Below are positions 41,934 through 54,141 of a stretch of DNA of 64,000 bases, piece after piece (position 1 is the first letter of the stretch; each line of letters begins with the position of its first letter). The translations under genes were made by a program, and so were the position numbers. The notes under the pieces are model-generated. The model was not told the DNA's origin and made no database searches. It worked only from the letters and a program-made list of their open reading frames with translations. Source of the DNA: Symbiodinium natans (Eukaryota; Sar; Dinophyceae; Suessiales; Symbiodiniaceae); the NCBI GenBank assembly GCA_905221605.1, contig CAJNDS010002579.1, forward strand, positions 778,225-842,224, read 5' to 3'.

Positions 41934-43947
41934 GAGACCCTAAACCCTAACCAAGCCCTCAGATCATGCAGCAGAAGCCCTCACCCGCTGGGGCTTTCCG
42001 TAGCTTGTGGAGCTTAGGGTTTGCGGTTTAGGGTTTAGGGTTTAGGGTGGAGCGAAATGGAATCCTGGAGTTTAAGCTCCAAGCCTGAACCCTGGCAGGA
42101 GATGCGATCTTTCCCTTGTTGGGCTCGGACCCCATTTAGAATCATTTCGGGTTTACGGTTCAGGGTTATGATCCTTCCCCAGTGTCTGCAGGGGTCTTCA
42201 ACAGTGTATGCGTATATATATATATACATGCATGCATACATACATACATACATACATGCATAAGTACATGTATATGTCTACATGTGTATGTACATGTATA
42301 TGTTTACGTAAGTATCTTGGTGCGTGTACGCAATTGGTGCCCTTTTGGGGATACTAGAAAATAAACGCTACTTCAGATGGGTTGACGAGGATGACGTTCA
42401 GGGGATTTTTGATGGCCGACAGGGAGCTCTTAACAGTTCGACATAGCGGGGTTTTAGGGTTTAGGGTTTCGGCTTTAGGTTTTAGGGTAGTTGAGAGCAC
42501 GTCAAAACCCAGCGGTCCATCCCATGGACCCCTTCAAGGCTGTGAAGGTTTAGGGTTTAGTTTAGGATCCCTAAACCCTAACCCTAAGCCCTCAACCCTA
42601 AACCCTGAACCCCAAGTTCTAAATCCCCCTGAAAACGGTGCTGGACACGATACCCCTTGCAACAGCGTTGGGCACGATACCACGACTGTTCCGTGCGGAG
42701 TATTCCCAGAGGGGGTCAGCTAGGCCGGTGGCAAAAAATCCCCCTGAAAGAGGCTCTCGAAGCCCACAGCTCCAAATCTGCGGATGCAGAGCCAGCAAAG
42801 GCGAAAGGGTCAGGGATTGAGGTTCTTCCAGCGCTTTGGGTGTAAGGTACTCAACAGGGCTTGAGTGTTTGGGCCCTAGACACAAGTAGTTACTGTGCAT
42901 GCCTAGCAAAAGCATCTAAGCCCTAACCCTTAAGTCCTCAGCCCTAAGGTTAATTCCCGAGGCGAAAGCCTTCCAATATTAAGCCTAAACCCTAAACCCT
43001 AAACCCTAAACCCTTAAGGCCCTCGTGGATCTTGGCTCGGCCTGCAGTTGCCTTGAAGACGCATGCTACTGCAATCTGGTACAGCTAGAGGGTTTAGGGT
43101 TGAGGGTTTAGGGTTTAGGGTTTAGGGGAGAAACCCGCTAAACCTCGCTAAGCCTTGGGCCTGAAGTCCTAAAATCCTAAACCCTGCGATGCTGAGGGCT
43201 TAGGGTTTTTGCAGGGCTTCGGAAACCCTAAAACAAGATTTGCCCGCAATGCCACCAGGGCCCGGCGTCCAGACCGATGCGGAAGCGGTGCCCCCTCAAA
43301 GGTCTAGGGTTCGAATTTCGGGTTTCGGGTTTAGGGTTTAGGGTTTAGGGTAAGGGTCCTGACAATCCCTAATAAGCCCCAGGACGCCTCATTATAGAGG
43401 TGGTCTCTTAAGGTTGGTTTGTAGGGAAGAGGCAGCCTACATCCCCCTATATGTACCCTTTATGAGATGATATAGGGTGCCTCATTCCCTCATTCCCTAC
43501 TAACTAACAGCAAGATCTCATCTTTTGAGATCGCGGACCATCCCCTTTGGCTCCAGCGCTCCTTGTGCGAGTTCCACAGAGAGGGCATCTCAAGCGATCA
43601 TTTCGAGCCAGCAAGAAAACAAGCCAATGTCTGCAGTGTTGGGTAGTTTTCTTCTACAATTCCGAAGTATATATATATATACATATATATATATACATGT
43701 GTATGTACATATATGCAGATAGTGTAGGTGATTCTCCCAAAGTCTCCTGTTGAGGTTTGGGAGGTCTGCAGGCGTCTTGACCTGCCGATTTTGCCGATTC
43801 CCATCATGGTTTCGAGCGAGAAGTGGCGCTTTCAGAAGCATCCTGCACTTCGAGTTGCAGGGTTTAGGGTTTAGGGTTTGGGGTTTAGGGTTTAGGGTTT
43901 AGAGTTTCAGGGTTTTATAGGGTTTGGCGGTTTGGCGTGTTGGTTTC

Positions 43948-44028
43948 CTTCTTCTTCTCCTCCTTCTTCTTCTTCTTCTTCTGGTTCTTCTTCTGCTTCT
44001 TCTTCTTCTTCTTCTTCTTTTTCTTTTT
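43948..44028 (+). repeat. (CTT)n tract followed by poly-G
   Basis: Imperfect CTT triplets, followed by two G-runs (to 44097). The open frames here are simple-sequence artefacts. Confidence 0.9.
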
Positions 44029-44067
44029 TGTGGGGAGGGGGGGGGGGTAGCGTTTAGGGCAAGGGGC

Positions 44068-44098
<31 letters not shown>

Positions 44099-44548
44099 TG
44101 CATGGGTTCGAGTGGAGAAGTCGTGCTTCCGATCTCCGCCCTTTCAATCCAGCCGGGCTTCGAAATCTCCAGCATAATTTGCAACATGTGCCCCGAAAAG
44201 GCCATGATTCTAGAGGAGCTGGCCGTGCGTCTGTGCTTGGCTGACCAAATGGGTCGCCGATGATTCATGAGGCTTGTGCTCTATTTGTGTGGTAGGCCCA
44301 CCAGCTCCTTGACATTTCAGTCGCCGTCTTGGGAAGTCGTTCTTCATGCCTTTGTTTCGTGGCATCATCGTGTTCTCATGGTTCTTTCGTCATCGAAAAC
44401 CTGGGGCAGCAAAAACAACCTGAAGCATGAACCCTAAACCCTAAACCCTAAACCCTAAACTCTCTTTGCGGCATCGGGAGCTGAGGCATGCCTGGATGGC
44501 CAGCATGTGACCCGGTCAGACTCAAGTGGCCTATACTCTCTGTGGTGC

Positions 44549-44625
44549 TTTAGGGTTTAGGGTTTAGGGTTTAGGGTTTAGGGTTTAGGGTTTAGGGTTT
44601 AGGGTTTAGGGTTTAGGGTTTAGGA
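44549..44625 (+). repeat. Interstitial telomere-like array (TTTAGGG)
   Basis: Eleven near-perfect units. Confidence 0.95.
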
Positions 44626-44948
44626 CCTTTAGATTCTTAGCCTTTTTGGGTCCATTGGGTTTCTTAATAAGGCAGCTAAAAATTAAGATATAGCTACCCT
44701 CCTAAGTGCAGCAAAGTACTGTTCAAGGGCCCGCCTTGGGCTTAAGTGCTGGGTTATAAGCAAGGCTTCCCCTAAACCCTAAACCCTAAACCCTAAACCC
44801 TAAACCTTATAACCCCTAAACCCTTAGGATACCTGCCCCCCCCCCCCCCCCCCCCCCCCCGACAAGAAATGCAAAGAACAGCCTCAAAGCTTCCAAGGCG
44901 CTTTGCATCTCGGTTGGGTTCTTCAGGACGACTTCCGCCATTCGGTGT

Positions 44949-45098
44949 ACTTGGGGATGTCTCCCCTTATACTTAGCAGCCCTTAATGGGATTCAACCCT
45001 AAACCCTAAACCCTAAACCTTAAACCTTAATCTAGTAACTAGGGGGTGCTAGAATGTCAATTAAGGACTATAAGTAGAAGGGGGAAGCATCCCAAAGT
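44949..45098. mobile_element. Family D MITE interrupted by telomere repeats
   Basis: Left end ACTTGGGGATGTCTCCCCTT, right end GGGGGAAGCATCCCAAAGT. The left half is split after GGGATTC by about 37 bp of CCCTAAA-type units (44994-45031), and the element resumes at TAGTAACTAGG. Confidence 0.8.
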
Positions 45099-46365
45099 AT
45101 ACTCCTCTTCATCTGGCAGCCGGCTAAGTGTCCACATGAACCTTTCTGGCAGCAGCATCACAACAAGTTAGCAAGTAGGAAAGGTAAAATTCTTTGTGCT
45201 TTTTTCTCTTGTGCATACCTAAGACCCTATTCAGCCTAAACCCCCAGAATAGGTTCCTAGCAAGCTTAAACCCTAAACCCTTAACCCCCCTAAACCCTTG
45301 AATCCTTAAAACCTTCCAAAACCCCTTAATCTCTTCCCCCTTTTATTAAACGTACTCCTAATTCCAAAAAAAATCTTTTCCGGAAAATCCTGCCGAAACC
45401 GACCCCGGCTTTGACCCCCTGTTCCGAATTAGGGGGCTGTGAATGAGTGATGGAGTGAGTTCATGGTTTAGGGCTTAGGGCTGCACAGCCCCTGTCTGGA
45501 CCCCAAACATGACATGTTCAAAAACATCCCCCTAAGAATAAAAACACAGCTCGAGTTTCTATTGGGGCGGGGGCGGGGGGGGGGGGGGGGGGGGCTGGGA
45601 GGCGCGGTTAGTATTAGGGGGAAGGGATCAAGCCCCCCCTTTAAAGCACAATGAGCTTGGCCCTAAACCCTTAAACCCGAAACCCCTGAGCCCCCCCCCC
45701 CCCCCCCCCCGAAACCACAAGGGCTTCGGAGCTTAGGATCCCTAAACCCTAAACCCTAAACCCTAAACCCTAAACCTTAAACCCTAAACCCCCTTCAGCC
45801 CCCCGTAACGCCTATGAGCTGAGGATGGCCCTGGTGGCCGGGTATGCCGATGTCGTGAGCCTTGTGCGGTACCAGGCCGGGTGCCTCTCTGGGGTGCTTT
45901 GGTAGGGACCTTTAGGGTTCAGGGGTTAGGGTTCAGGGTTTAGGGTTTAGGGTTTAGGGTTTAGGGTTTAGGGCTTAGGGTTTAGGGTTTAGGGCTTGGG
46001 CTTAGGGTTTAGGGTTTGGGGGTTTTAATGTTGTCCCTGATTGCTGTGAATCCCCCCCAAAAAAGAAAAGGAAAAACAAAAAACACGTAAAAATCCCGAC
46101 ACCCTCAACAGCTCGGGGGGGCCGTCGGCGCATCAGCTCAGAAGAGTCTCAGCACTTAGAAAGCTTAGAAGCCTCTTTGGACTTCGTAAGTCTACTTAGG
46201 AACCCCGAAATACCATTGTAATCCGCACAACCAAACCCTGCTTACAAAGTCAAAAGAGCTTCCAGGCAGGGAGGGGTCGCAGTCAAAGATCTCGAGGTTT
46301 CGGGTTTAGGGTTTAAGGTTTAGGGCCACAAACACTTCCTTTGGATTTCTTAGTGGTCCAAAACC

Positions 46366-46452
46366 GAACTTTTCAATTGTTTGTTGGTCTCTTCTAAGGT
46401 AGTCTTATTCTGAAAGTTTGAACTTTTTACCCCATGGGTATTTGGGAAGGTA
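46366..46452 (+). repeat. Dispersed ~85-bp repeat, family H
   Basis: Core CTCTTCTAAGGTAGTCTTAT, then CTGAAAGTTTGAACTTTTTA and CCCCATGGGTATTTGGG. Copies at 50343-50428 and 60121-60205, all in the same orientation. No terminal inverted repeats seen. Confidence 0.75.
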
Positions 46453-46821
46453 AGGTTTTTGGGAACCTCAACCCGAAGCCCTAGACACTAAGCAATGGAC
46501 CTTCAAAGCCAAACAAGTGCCGAACCTCCAACGGGGCACAACTAAGGGCTGGAGGCCTCGCTTGACCCCTGCGGGTTAATTAGGGTTTAGGGCTTAGGGC
46601 TTAGGGCTTCGGGTTTAGGGTTTATGGCCTGAACCTAGTGGGTTGCAGCCTTTGACTCAATCATCTCAATCTTTGAGGTTAGGGTGGTCTTGCACTTCGA
46701 GTCGCAACCAGCGACCCAGTATTGTCCGAACAAATTATTCGCCATCCGACACTGAGAGACCCTCTGTGGCAAGGAAAAACCCAAAGCAAACAACCCTAAA
46801 CCCTAAACCTTAGGGATACTT

Positions 46822-46838
46822 GGAAATAATTTGTAAGT
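46822..46838 (+). repeat. Left 17-bp target-site duplication
   Basis: GGAAATAATTTGTAAGT, identical to 47592-47608. Confidence 0.9.
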
Positions 46839-47286
46839 GAGGTGAGGTGAGGTGAGCATCGACCGAGGCACGAGCCTGGCCTAACAAAAAGGTAGCCCCT
46901 CCAGCGCAAGGCCTAAAGAGCAAACCCCAGCAACACAACGCGCAGGAACAGCAACGGGGAACAACAACACGAAACGCACGAGACGGACGAACGAGCGAAC
47001 GAACGGAAGCAGTTCTGCCAATGTCACGTGTCGAGAGCGGCTGTGAGCACGCCGGCTCCGAGATCGGCCGCGCACACCGGAACCGCGAGCACCGCTCGCC
47101 CGGTGTGCCCTGCGCCGCTGCCACTGCTGGCTTCATGAAGTGGATGAGCTCCTGCGCCTGCGACCACCATGGCGTCCGGAGTGGACCCCACTCCCGCCAT
47201 TTCGGTGGATTACCAGCGCTCTTTGTCGAACCCAGCGCTTGCTCCGCCATGGCAAGCCCGAGGCTTATTAGGGCCCTTGCCCACAT
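46839..47286 (-). pseudogene. Open frame inside the retroposed insert, possible coding remnant
   Basis: A minus-strand frame starting at 47286 stays open through the insert and closes just beyond it at 46810. The first 70 residues (with WREWGPLRTPWWSQAQELIH) look more like protein than the rest, which is Arg/Cys/Ser-rich. The last residues come from the tail repeat and flank, so the stop is not native. I recognise no domain. A truncated retrocopy is the likeliest reading. Confidence 0.3.
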
Positions 47287-47591
47287 CAGCGGCGCCCATT
47301 CATGGTCTGCGTATTTCCCGCCCCTTTCCCTGGCACAGCAGCAGCAACGGTAAACGAGGGTGCGCCATCAACTGAAATGAGTGTCCGGCACTATCGCTTT
47401 GCTGCCTTTTCAATGGACCCACCAACTGGGTGCTCGTCGGACTGAAGAAAGACAGAGCGGCAAAGAAAAGAGAAAGAAAAAGAAAGGAACAAAAACAAAA
47501 CAAACTAAAGCGCACACCACGACGCACACACCAGTCCTTAGTCCCGCCCCTGGGGTCCCAGAGAAAGGGGGAGACCGGCAGCAGTCCCAGG
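46839..47591 (-). mobile_element. 753-bp retroposed insert
   Basis: Flanked by a perfect 17-bp duplication. Read on the minus strand the insert ends in CACCTCACCTCACCTCACCTC-like pentamers, a simple-repeat 3' tail of the kind left by LINE-type retroposition. The body is GC-rich, free of telomere-like words and unlike its surroundings. The minus strand keeps an open frame for its last ~430 bases. It could be a SINE/LINE 3' end or a retrocopy of a transcript. Confidence 0.8.
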
Positions 47592-47608
47592 GGAAATAAT
47601 TTGTAAGT
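47592..47608 (+). repeat. Right 17-bp target-site duplication
   Basis: GGAAATAATTTGTAAGT, identical to 46822-46838. Confidence 0.9.
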
Positions 47609-47843
47609 TTTGGGCACTATAATTCCTCAGAAACAAACAGGAATAATAGTTTTTGCTAGGGTTCCAAGTTCAGTATAGTAACCCATTGTAGGGCATGTAG
47701 GTTCCTAAACCCTAAGCCCTAAACCCCAGACCCTAAACCCTAAACCCTGTAAACCGCAGATAGATGCAGTCCTGGCCCGCTGCCGTTTTGTTTACGCGAC
47801 CCTTCTTGAAAATGTTAGGGCTCAGGCTTCTTAATTACTCTGA

Positions 47844-47950
47844 GGGTAGTCTCATGGGCCCTTGATATGGCCCCTTGCCCCCCTTAATGTGTATAGGCTA
47901 TATACGGGGTCTCTAAGGGGTCCCCTTCTAAAACTCCCTAAGACTCCCTG
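47844..47950. mobile_element. Family I element, partial
   Basis: Starts GGGTAGTCTCATGGGCC as at 14416 and shares the GTGTATA and GGGGTCCCCTTCT stretch. The right end is not clear. Confidence 0.55.
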
Positions 47951-47957
47951 AGCTTCC

Positions 47958-48063
47958 CTAAGTACTTATTAACCAATCATAGCTGTACTTATAACCATTA
48001 TTGGGGCAGTTAAGGGGCCTGTAACTGGGTTGTAAGTACAGTTATGACTGGTTAGTAAGTTCC
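47958..48063. mobile_element. Long palindromic element, family G
   Basis: ~36-bp imperfect arms, e.g. AACCAATCATAGCTGTACTT and its counterpart AAGTACAGTTATGACTGGTT, around an ATTGGGGCAGTTAAGGGGCC centre. Related copy at 55568-55674. Confidence 0.7.
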
Positions 48064-49174
48064 ATAAACTCTAAACCCTAAACCCTAGACCCTAAAGGAC
48101 CAAAGCTCGGCCCTTTCTTCCCTTTTTAGGATTTAGGTTTCCTTGCAAGGCCCTTTAAAACCGAAGGGGCGTGCCTCTTCTTATTTCTTGGTTCCTCTTG
48201 GGTCTGGTTTGGGTTCAGGGTTTAGGGTTCAGGGTTTTGGGTTTTGGGTTTTGGGAGAAGGGTTTAGGGTTTAGGGTTTAGCGCTTCTGGGGGCTTAGAG
48301 GGTGTAGGGCCTCCAGGGCTTGGGGGTTACATGCTTCCTGTTCTGTTTTTCAGGGACAACAAAGTATCGAGTTACTTATCCTAAACCCGAAACCCTAAAA
48401 CCGAAACCCTAAACCCTAAACCCTAAACCCCACAGCGGAGGTTGTTAAGTTCAGGCCTTTTCGAGCATCCTCACGGGCAACGTGGTCTGGCTCGGCCGTG
48501 TCCTCGTGGACACAGAGGCCAGAGAGAAGCATACTGGCTGGTACTACGCCACTTGGCCTAGACCCTAAACCCTAAGCCCTAAACCCTAAACCCTAAACCC
48601 GAAACCCTAAACCCTAAACCAACAAGAAAAAAACTAAACCCTCATGCTACCTTGGGCTGGGTCTCAGGCCTTGGGCTGTTTGTTGAGTCTTTCCCCTCCT
48701 TAAGTTTACGAGGCCTTAACGGGAGAGAGGAGGAATTCCAACAAAGGGCTTAGGTGGCTTCTGTGTCTTTGCAACTCGTGTTAACAAAAGCCGCCCCTGG
48801 TACCATGAGTTTTTTTTGAAGCACTAAATCCGCGCTAACCCTAGCCATCCTTACAAAGAATCCCCCTGTTCTATTCCCTATTACGGACTGAAAGTATAAG
48901 GAGGAACATGCCAAGCTTAGGGCGTTTAAAAGCCGTAAGCTCCCCTTAAACCCGCTTCAGCCGTACACGAAGAGGAGCTGGGAGATGAGGGCGCTGTTCT
49001 CCAAACCCTTTCGGGTTTAGGGTTTAGGGTTTGGGGTTTAGGGTTTAGGGTGCAGGGGCCCAAAATAACCATTTGCTTCAAAAAATCGCCTCCCCCCCAA
49101 AAAAAGACAAATCATCATGAAGGATAATCCTCCCCATATCAACCTTTTGAAAATGCTGATTTCTTTCTTTTTTT

Positions 49175-49211
<37 letters not shown>

Positions 49212-51678
49212 GATAAAGGAAAATAGCCCCTATATTACCCTTACAAGGACATGTTATGGTTCTTGGGGTGTTCTTAAACCCTAATTAAGAAGTTGTGTAG
49301 AAGACAAGGTGGCCATCATTGCCGCCTTTGGCTTCGGAGCCTTCCTCCATCGCTTCTGTGAGCACCTTGGGCGACGAACAGCAGGTTTAGGGTTTAGGGT
49401 TTAGGGTTTAGGGTTCAGGGCTCAGGGTTCAGGGTTCAGGGTTTAGGGTTTAGGGCTGCCATCTCAACAGTCTCATGGTATGCAGAAGTCACATAACCGA
49501 CCAATAGACGGACACACATTCTGTCTCTAAACCCTAAACCTCGAACCCTAAACCCTGGCCCCCCCCCACCCCACCCCCGAATGATCTCCCTCCCTGTTTC
49601 GAATGTGAGTGGATCTTGGAAGGAGGGGGGTTTAGAGCTTAGGCTTTAGGCTTCAGGGTTGAACACACCGACAAGATCGACAACAAAACTGCAGATTCTC
49701 AAAGGGACTAGGTTAGGCAAACTCGCAGGGGCATGACAAGTATCGGTGCTTTGCAGTTCGTTGCTTCGAGCCACGCTTACAAGGCACCGCCCACAGTTCA
49801 AAAGAGCCCCAAATCGTGTTCAAACCCACCAAATGTTATAGGGGCCTTAAGGGAGGCGGGTTCATGGGGGGGTAGGTACCTAAGGCACCTTAGGGGAATC
49901 TTAGGGAGCCCTTGGGGAGTTGTGGGGAGTATTGGGGGAACCTTGGGTCACATACCCCCTTAGAAGCCCTATAAACATGGCTTGTAGGGGCCACGGTTTA
50001 AAGCCTTGTGGTGCGTTCGGGGTTTTAGGGCGAGGGTTTAGGGTTCGAGCTTCTTCAACCACAGTTTTTTTGGTTTCCAGGCGCTGAAGCGAGAGTGGTC
50101 TACCCAGTCCCAGCATAAGAAATTCCACACACAGCCCGTCTCACTCCTGTAGAGCGGCTGCCTAAACCAATACAGGCGGAATTCCCCCCCCCCCCCCCCC
50201 CCCGGGACCCTGTTTTGCCGGGACTGCTTTCAGGAGCATCCCCCAAACCCCGCTTTGCAGCAAAAGGATCCCCCGAAGCCCTTTACATCATTAACTTAGT
50301 AGTTAGGGTTTAGGGTTTAGGGTTTAGGGTTTAGCGTTACCCATTCTTTTCAACTTTTGGCCTCTTCTAAGGCAGCCTTTGTTTCTGAAAGTTTGCACTT
50401 TTTACCCCATGGGTATTTGGAAAGTAAGTTAAGCAAGGTGTACAAAGAACCCATCTGACAAGACGTGCTCTAGAGTGGTCATAGAATGTGGACCCTGAAG
50501 ACTAAACTGACTTAAAGCCCTCAACCGTCTGTAAGGTTGGGACACAAGACCCGAGGATTCTATCTTATGGTTGGTGCACCATTAGAATGAAGGGAGAGAA
50601 TATTGTATTGAATTTACATGAACGTAACATGAAGAGAACATTAATAATGTGGTTGTAAGTGAAGTGACTGAAATGAATGTAGCGCATGAACCGCATGAAG
50701 TGAGTGAGTGAACACGCCGTTGTAAAATTGTAAGTTAACCGCGCGAAAAAATTATTATTGGCGTTTGAATGATTGAACAAAGCCAAAAGACAGGAAAGTT
50801 ATTCCTGATCCAATAGGCGACAGGAAATTCCAGGAATTAAAAGAACCTGTAACGGATGGGATTCTTTCTTGGTATAACATTAAGTCCTAAGAAATGCATT
50901 GGGGAAAAGGTAAGAAGAAGACCAATAAGCATCAAATGTCCGCACTTGTGGGCTCAGTCCTAAACCCTAAACCCTAAATCCTAAACCCTAAATCCTAAAC
51001 CCTAAACCCTAAGGCTCATCCGGCCGAACCGGGGCGGCAGCATCTCCACAGTGCCGCCTCCCGGATCACCAAGAGACTTGCTGGTTGTTCGTAGAGGGAA
51101 TGCGGGAGTATATATATATATATGTACATATAATATAATATATATATATATACATATATGTAATAATATATATATATATATAGAAAATGTGTAATTATAG
51201 TATACGGTACCCTACATACTCCCTTAAAGAGTATGTGTGTCTCTACATAGAATGACGTACCCTGTATGGTCAGTTCTCTAAATTAGGGTCCCTTTTTGGG
51301 CGCCCTAAATGCGAGGGGCCGCCTACAGCAACAATACGTACCCCAAAAGGGACCCGAGTTTCGAGAAATCACCATATAATCCCTTAACGGGTACATGGAG
51401 GTTTCCGAAAATAGGGGGGGGGGGGTAACCTTTTTGGGGGTCCCTTTAGGGGATTCTATTCTCTTTGGGGTATAAAAGGGCACCCCTATTTCCGAAACTT
51501 TATATATATATATACATGTACATATATATATATATACATATGTATATGTATATATATTTATTTATTTATACATATATAGCGGGATATAAGGACCCTACTT
51601 CCCTGATTTTATGCTCAGCAAGCCAAAGTCTAGAGCATGCAAATCAGTCGGGGAGGCGAACCTCCAACCACCCTCCTC

Positions 51679-51765
51679 AACCCTAAACCCTAAACCCTAA
51701 ACCCTAAACCCTAAACCCTAAACCCTAAACCCTAAACCCTAAACCCTAAACCCTAAACCCTAAAC
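51679..51765 (-). repeat. Interstitial telomere-like array (CCCTAAA)
   Basis: About 12 near-perfect units. Confidence 0.95.
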
Positions 51766-52342
51766 CGTTTAGACTCCTAGGAGGGCCTGGGCCTCAACAC
51801 CCTCCCTAGATCCTCAAGCCTTTGCTGGAACTATCCCCTGACCCTAAACCCTAGCCCTAAACCCTAAACCCTAAACCCTAAACCCCAAAACCCCAAGTCC
51901 TAAACCCTGAAGGGCCTGAGCCTCGAAACCCTTCCTAAAGATCCTCACAAACCCCGCACACTGAGCACCAAGCCAAAGTCTGGCCAAGTCTGGCCAGATA
52001 AATGTATATACATATATGAATATGTAAATACATACATGTATATACATATATGAATATATAAATGTATATGTACGTGTATGTGTATGTATATATATATATG
52101 CTCTATATATATATACACATATTTTTTGATGGATCGCAAATGATCCCCAAACATACCCAAACCCTGAACACCCGCGCCAAGTCTGGCTATTCTTATGCTG
52201 ACTGCGGAAGTGGTCTACTTGAGCACGGATTGCGACCACCACGAAGTGCCTCAAGCCGCAAGTCCTCACCCAGAGCCCTTGTGCTTAGGAGGGCGAAGTA
52301 AGATCAAGACTTTTTGGTTGGTTTAGGGTTTAGGGTTTAGGG

Positions 52343-52458
52343 TTTTGCAACTGGGCTTGGGGACTAGCCAGATCTTGGCCCCTGGCTGTATCAGCTGAGG
52401 GCCGGACTTGCAATACCATAGATACTGCTCAGGCTAGTCCCCATCCCCAGTTGCAAAA
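52343..52458. mobile_element. MITE inserted inside a TTTAGGG array
   Basis: 27-bp TIRs with 25 matches: left TTTTGCAACTGGGCTTGGGG, right the complement of TTTTGCAACTGGGGATGGGG. TTTAGGG units in the same orientation flank both ends, so the element split a pre-existing array. Confidence 0.85.
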
Positions 52459-52965
52459 AGGGTTTAGGGTTTAGGGTTTAGGGCTTAGGGTTCAGGGCCA
52501 CTGTTGAGGGTTTAGGGTTTAGACCATGCAAGCCCCAACCGTGGGTTAGTATGCTAAACTGCTTTAAGTTTTGCTTCATGGCAGTCCATTTTGGCCCAAA
52601 AAAACTACTGAACATACTCTAGGGGTCGGAACAATGACGATAATCATCCCCCAAAGCCCTATTCTAATTATTGAGGCCCGTATGTCATTGAAATCCACTG
52701 GTCCGATTCGTAGAAGCTCCGACTGCGTCGGGCATGGGCGGCTCGGGCACCACAAGGATAGTTATTAAAGGAGGGACCCTTGGACCCTTAGGGGTTCTTC
52801 GGGGTGATTTAGGGGGCAGGGGCGAACAGCAGTAGTACATGTATAAAGGAAGCACCAGCACTTGCAAAAGAGTAGTTCTGGGGCTAGCAATCATTTGCCA
52901 TGGTTATTATGTTATCAAGAAGTGCTTGTAATAGCAAGAATTGCACAAATCATAGCAGTAGTAGG

Positions 52966-53007
52966 AGTAGGAGGAGGAGGAGGAAGAGGAGGAGGAGGAG
53001 GAGGAGG

Positions 53008-53081
<74 letters not shown>

Positions 53082-53082
53082 C
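52966..53082 (+). repeat. GGA triplets grading into (GGAGCA)n
   Basis: GGA triplets then about 15 GGAGCA hexamers. All overlapping frames are artefacts. Confidence 0.95.
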
Positions 53083-53571
53083 ACCTCGTCGTCGTCGTCG
53101 TTGTCAGGGCCGCGGTCTTCATACCTTTCCTGATTCGTGTTCAATAGGCCCTAAACGCAAACACCCTAAACCGTTGAACCTTGAGCCCTAAACCCTTAAA
53201 CCTTTGAACCCTTGAACCCTAAACCCTCAACCCGCACTGGAGGGCTTGAACAGTCTGCCTACCAGACAGGAATTTGCTCGAAGCCTGGGGTTTGGGGTTT
53301 AAGGTTTAGGGCTTAGGGCTCAGGGCTTAGGGTCCTAACCTCAGACCTTCAATATCCTCTGGATTGCGAAGCGCATTTGTAGAACTTCAGAGGGTGCGGA
53401 GGGGTGGTGTGTATGGCAGCGCAGGAGTCATTCCCTTACATCACCACTCAGCTCACAACCATGGACGCAATTACTCGCCCTTAAACCCTAAACCCGACCT
53501 TCTAAGAGCCGGATGTTGGCCAACAAGTCGGAAACTCACCCCGTAAGTGGGCCATGGTGGGCCTTCCCTGG

Positions 53572-53655
53572 GGTTTAGGGTTTAGGGTTTAGGGTTTATA
53601 TTAGGGTTTAGGGTTTAGGGTTTAGGGTTTAGGGTTTAGGGTTTAGGGTTTAGGG
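53572..53655 (+). repeat. Interstitial telomere-like array (TTTAGGG)
   Basis: Eleven units with one interruption (TTTATA). Confidence 0.95.
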
Positions 53656-53915
53656 GGGTGCCTCAACGCTGCGGGACGCAACTGTAAAGAAATCGCACGG
53701 GTCCTGCACCTGCCTTGAGGCCCAAAACGCAGAACACACCTCTCAGTCGAAATCCAGAACGAGGTAGGCCTTTTTGGACATTTTGGATTTCCCCTTATTG
53801 GGTTTAGGAGGATCATATTCAGGTTTGTGTTGACCTTAGAGAACTAAACCCCAGCCGAAGCCTCCAGGGGTACTTGCAATGGACTGTGGTTGCGACTTGC
53901 CTGCACAATCTCAAG

Positions 53916-54042
53916 CCCTAAACCCTAAACCCTAAACTCTGAACCCTGAACCCTGAACCCTGACCCTAAACCCTAAACCCTAAACCCTAAACCCTAAACC
54001 CTAAACCCTAAACCCTAAACCCTAAACCGTAAACCCTAAACC
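53916..54042 (-). repeat. Interstitial telomere-like array with a CCCTGAA cluster
   Basis: About 17 units. The CCCTGAA variants are grouped at 53935-53965 rather than scattered. Confidence 0.95.
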
Positions 54043-54141
54043 TAACTGCAGCCAAGCAATGAGCTCCGACCTTCTTTGACATCTGCGGCCTCTGACACAC
54101 TCAAAGCTTCTGACCCTAACGTCCTAACATCGCGGGACATC

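Larger units (their letters stand above)
29919..46821. other. Gene-free telomere-array and MITE mosaic
   Basis: About 17 kb in which I support no gene. CCCTAAA and TTTAGGG arrays alternate every few hundred bases with short palindromic elements, AT microsatellites (35030-35100, 37630-37807, 42210-42310, 43665-43720), a CA-rich stretch (36240-36480), poly-C/poly-G tracts and unique filler. Larger elements are listed separately. Confidence 0.7.
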
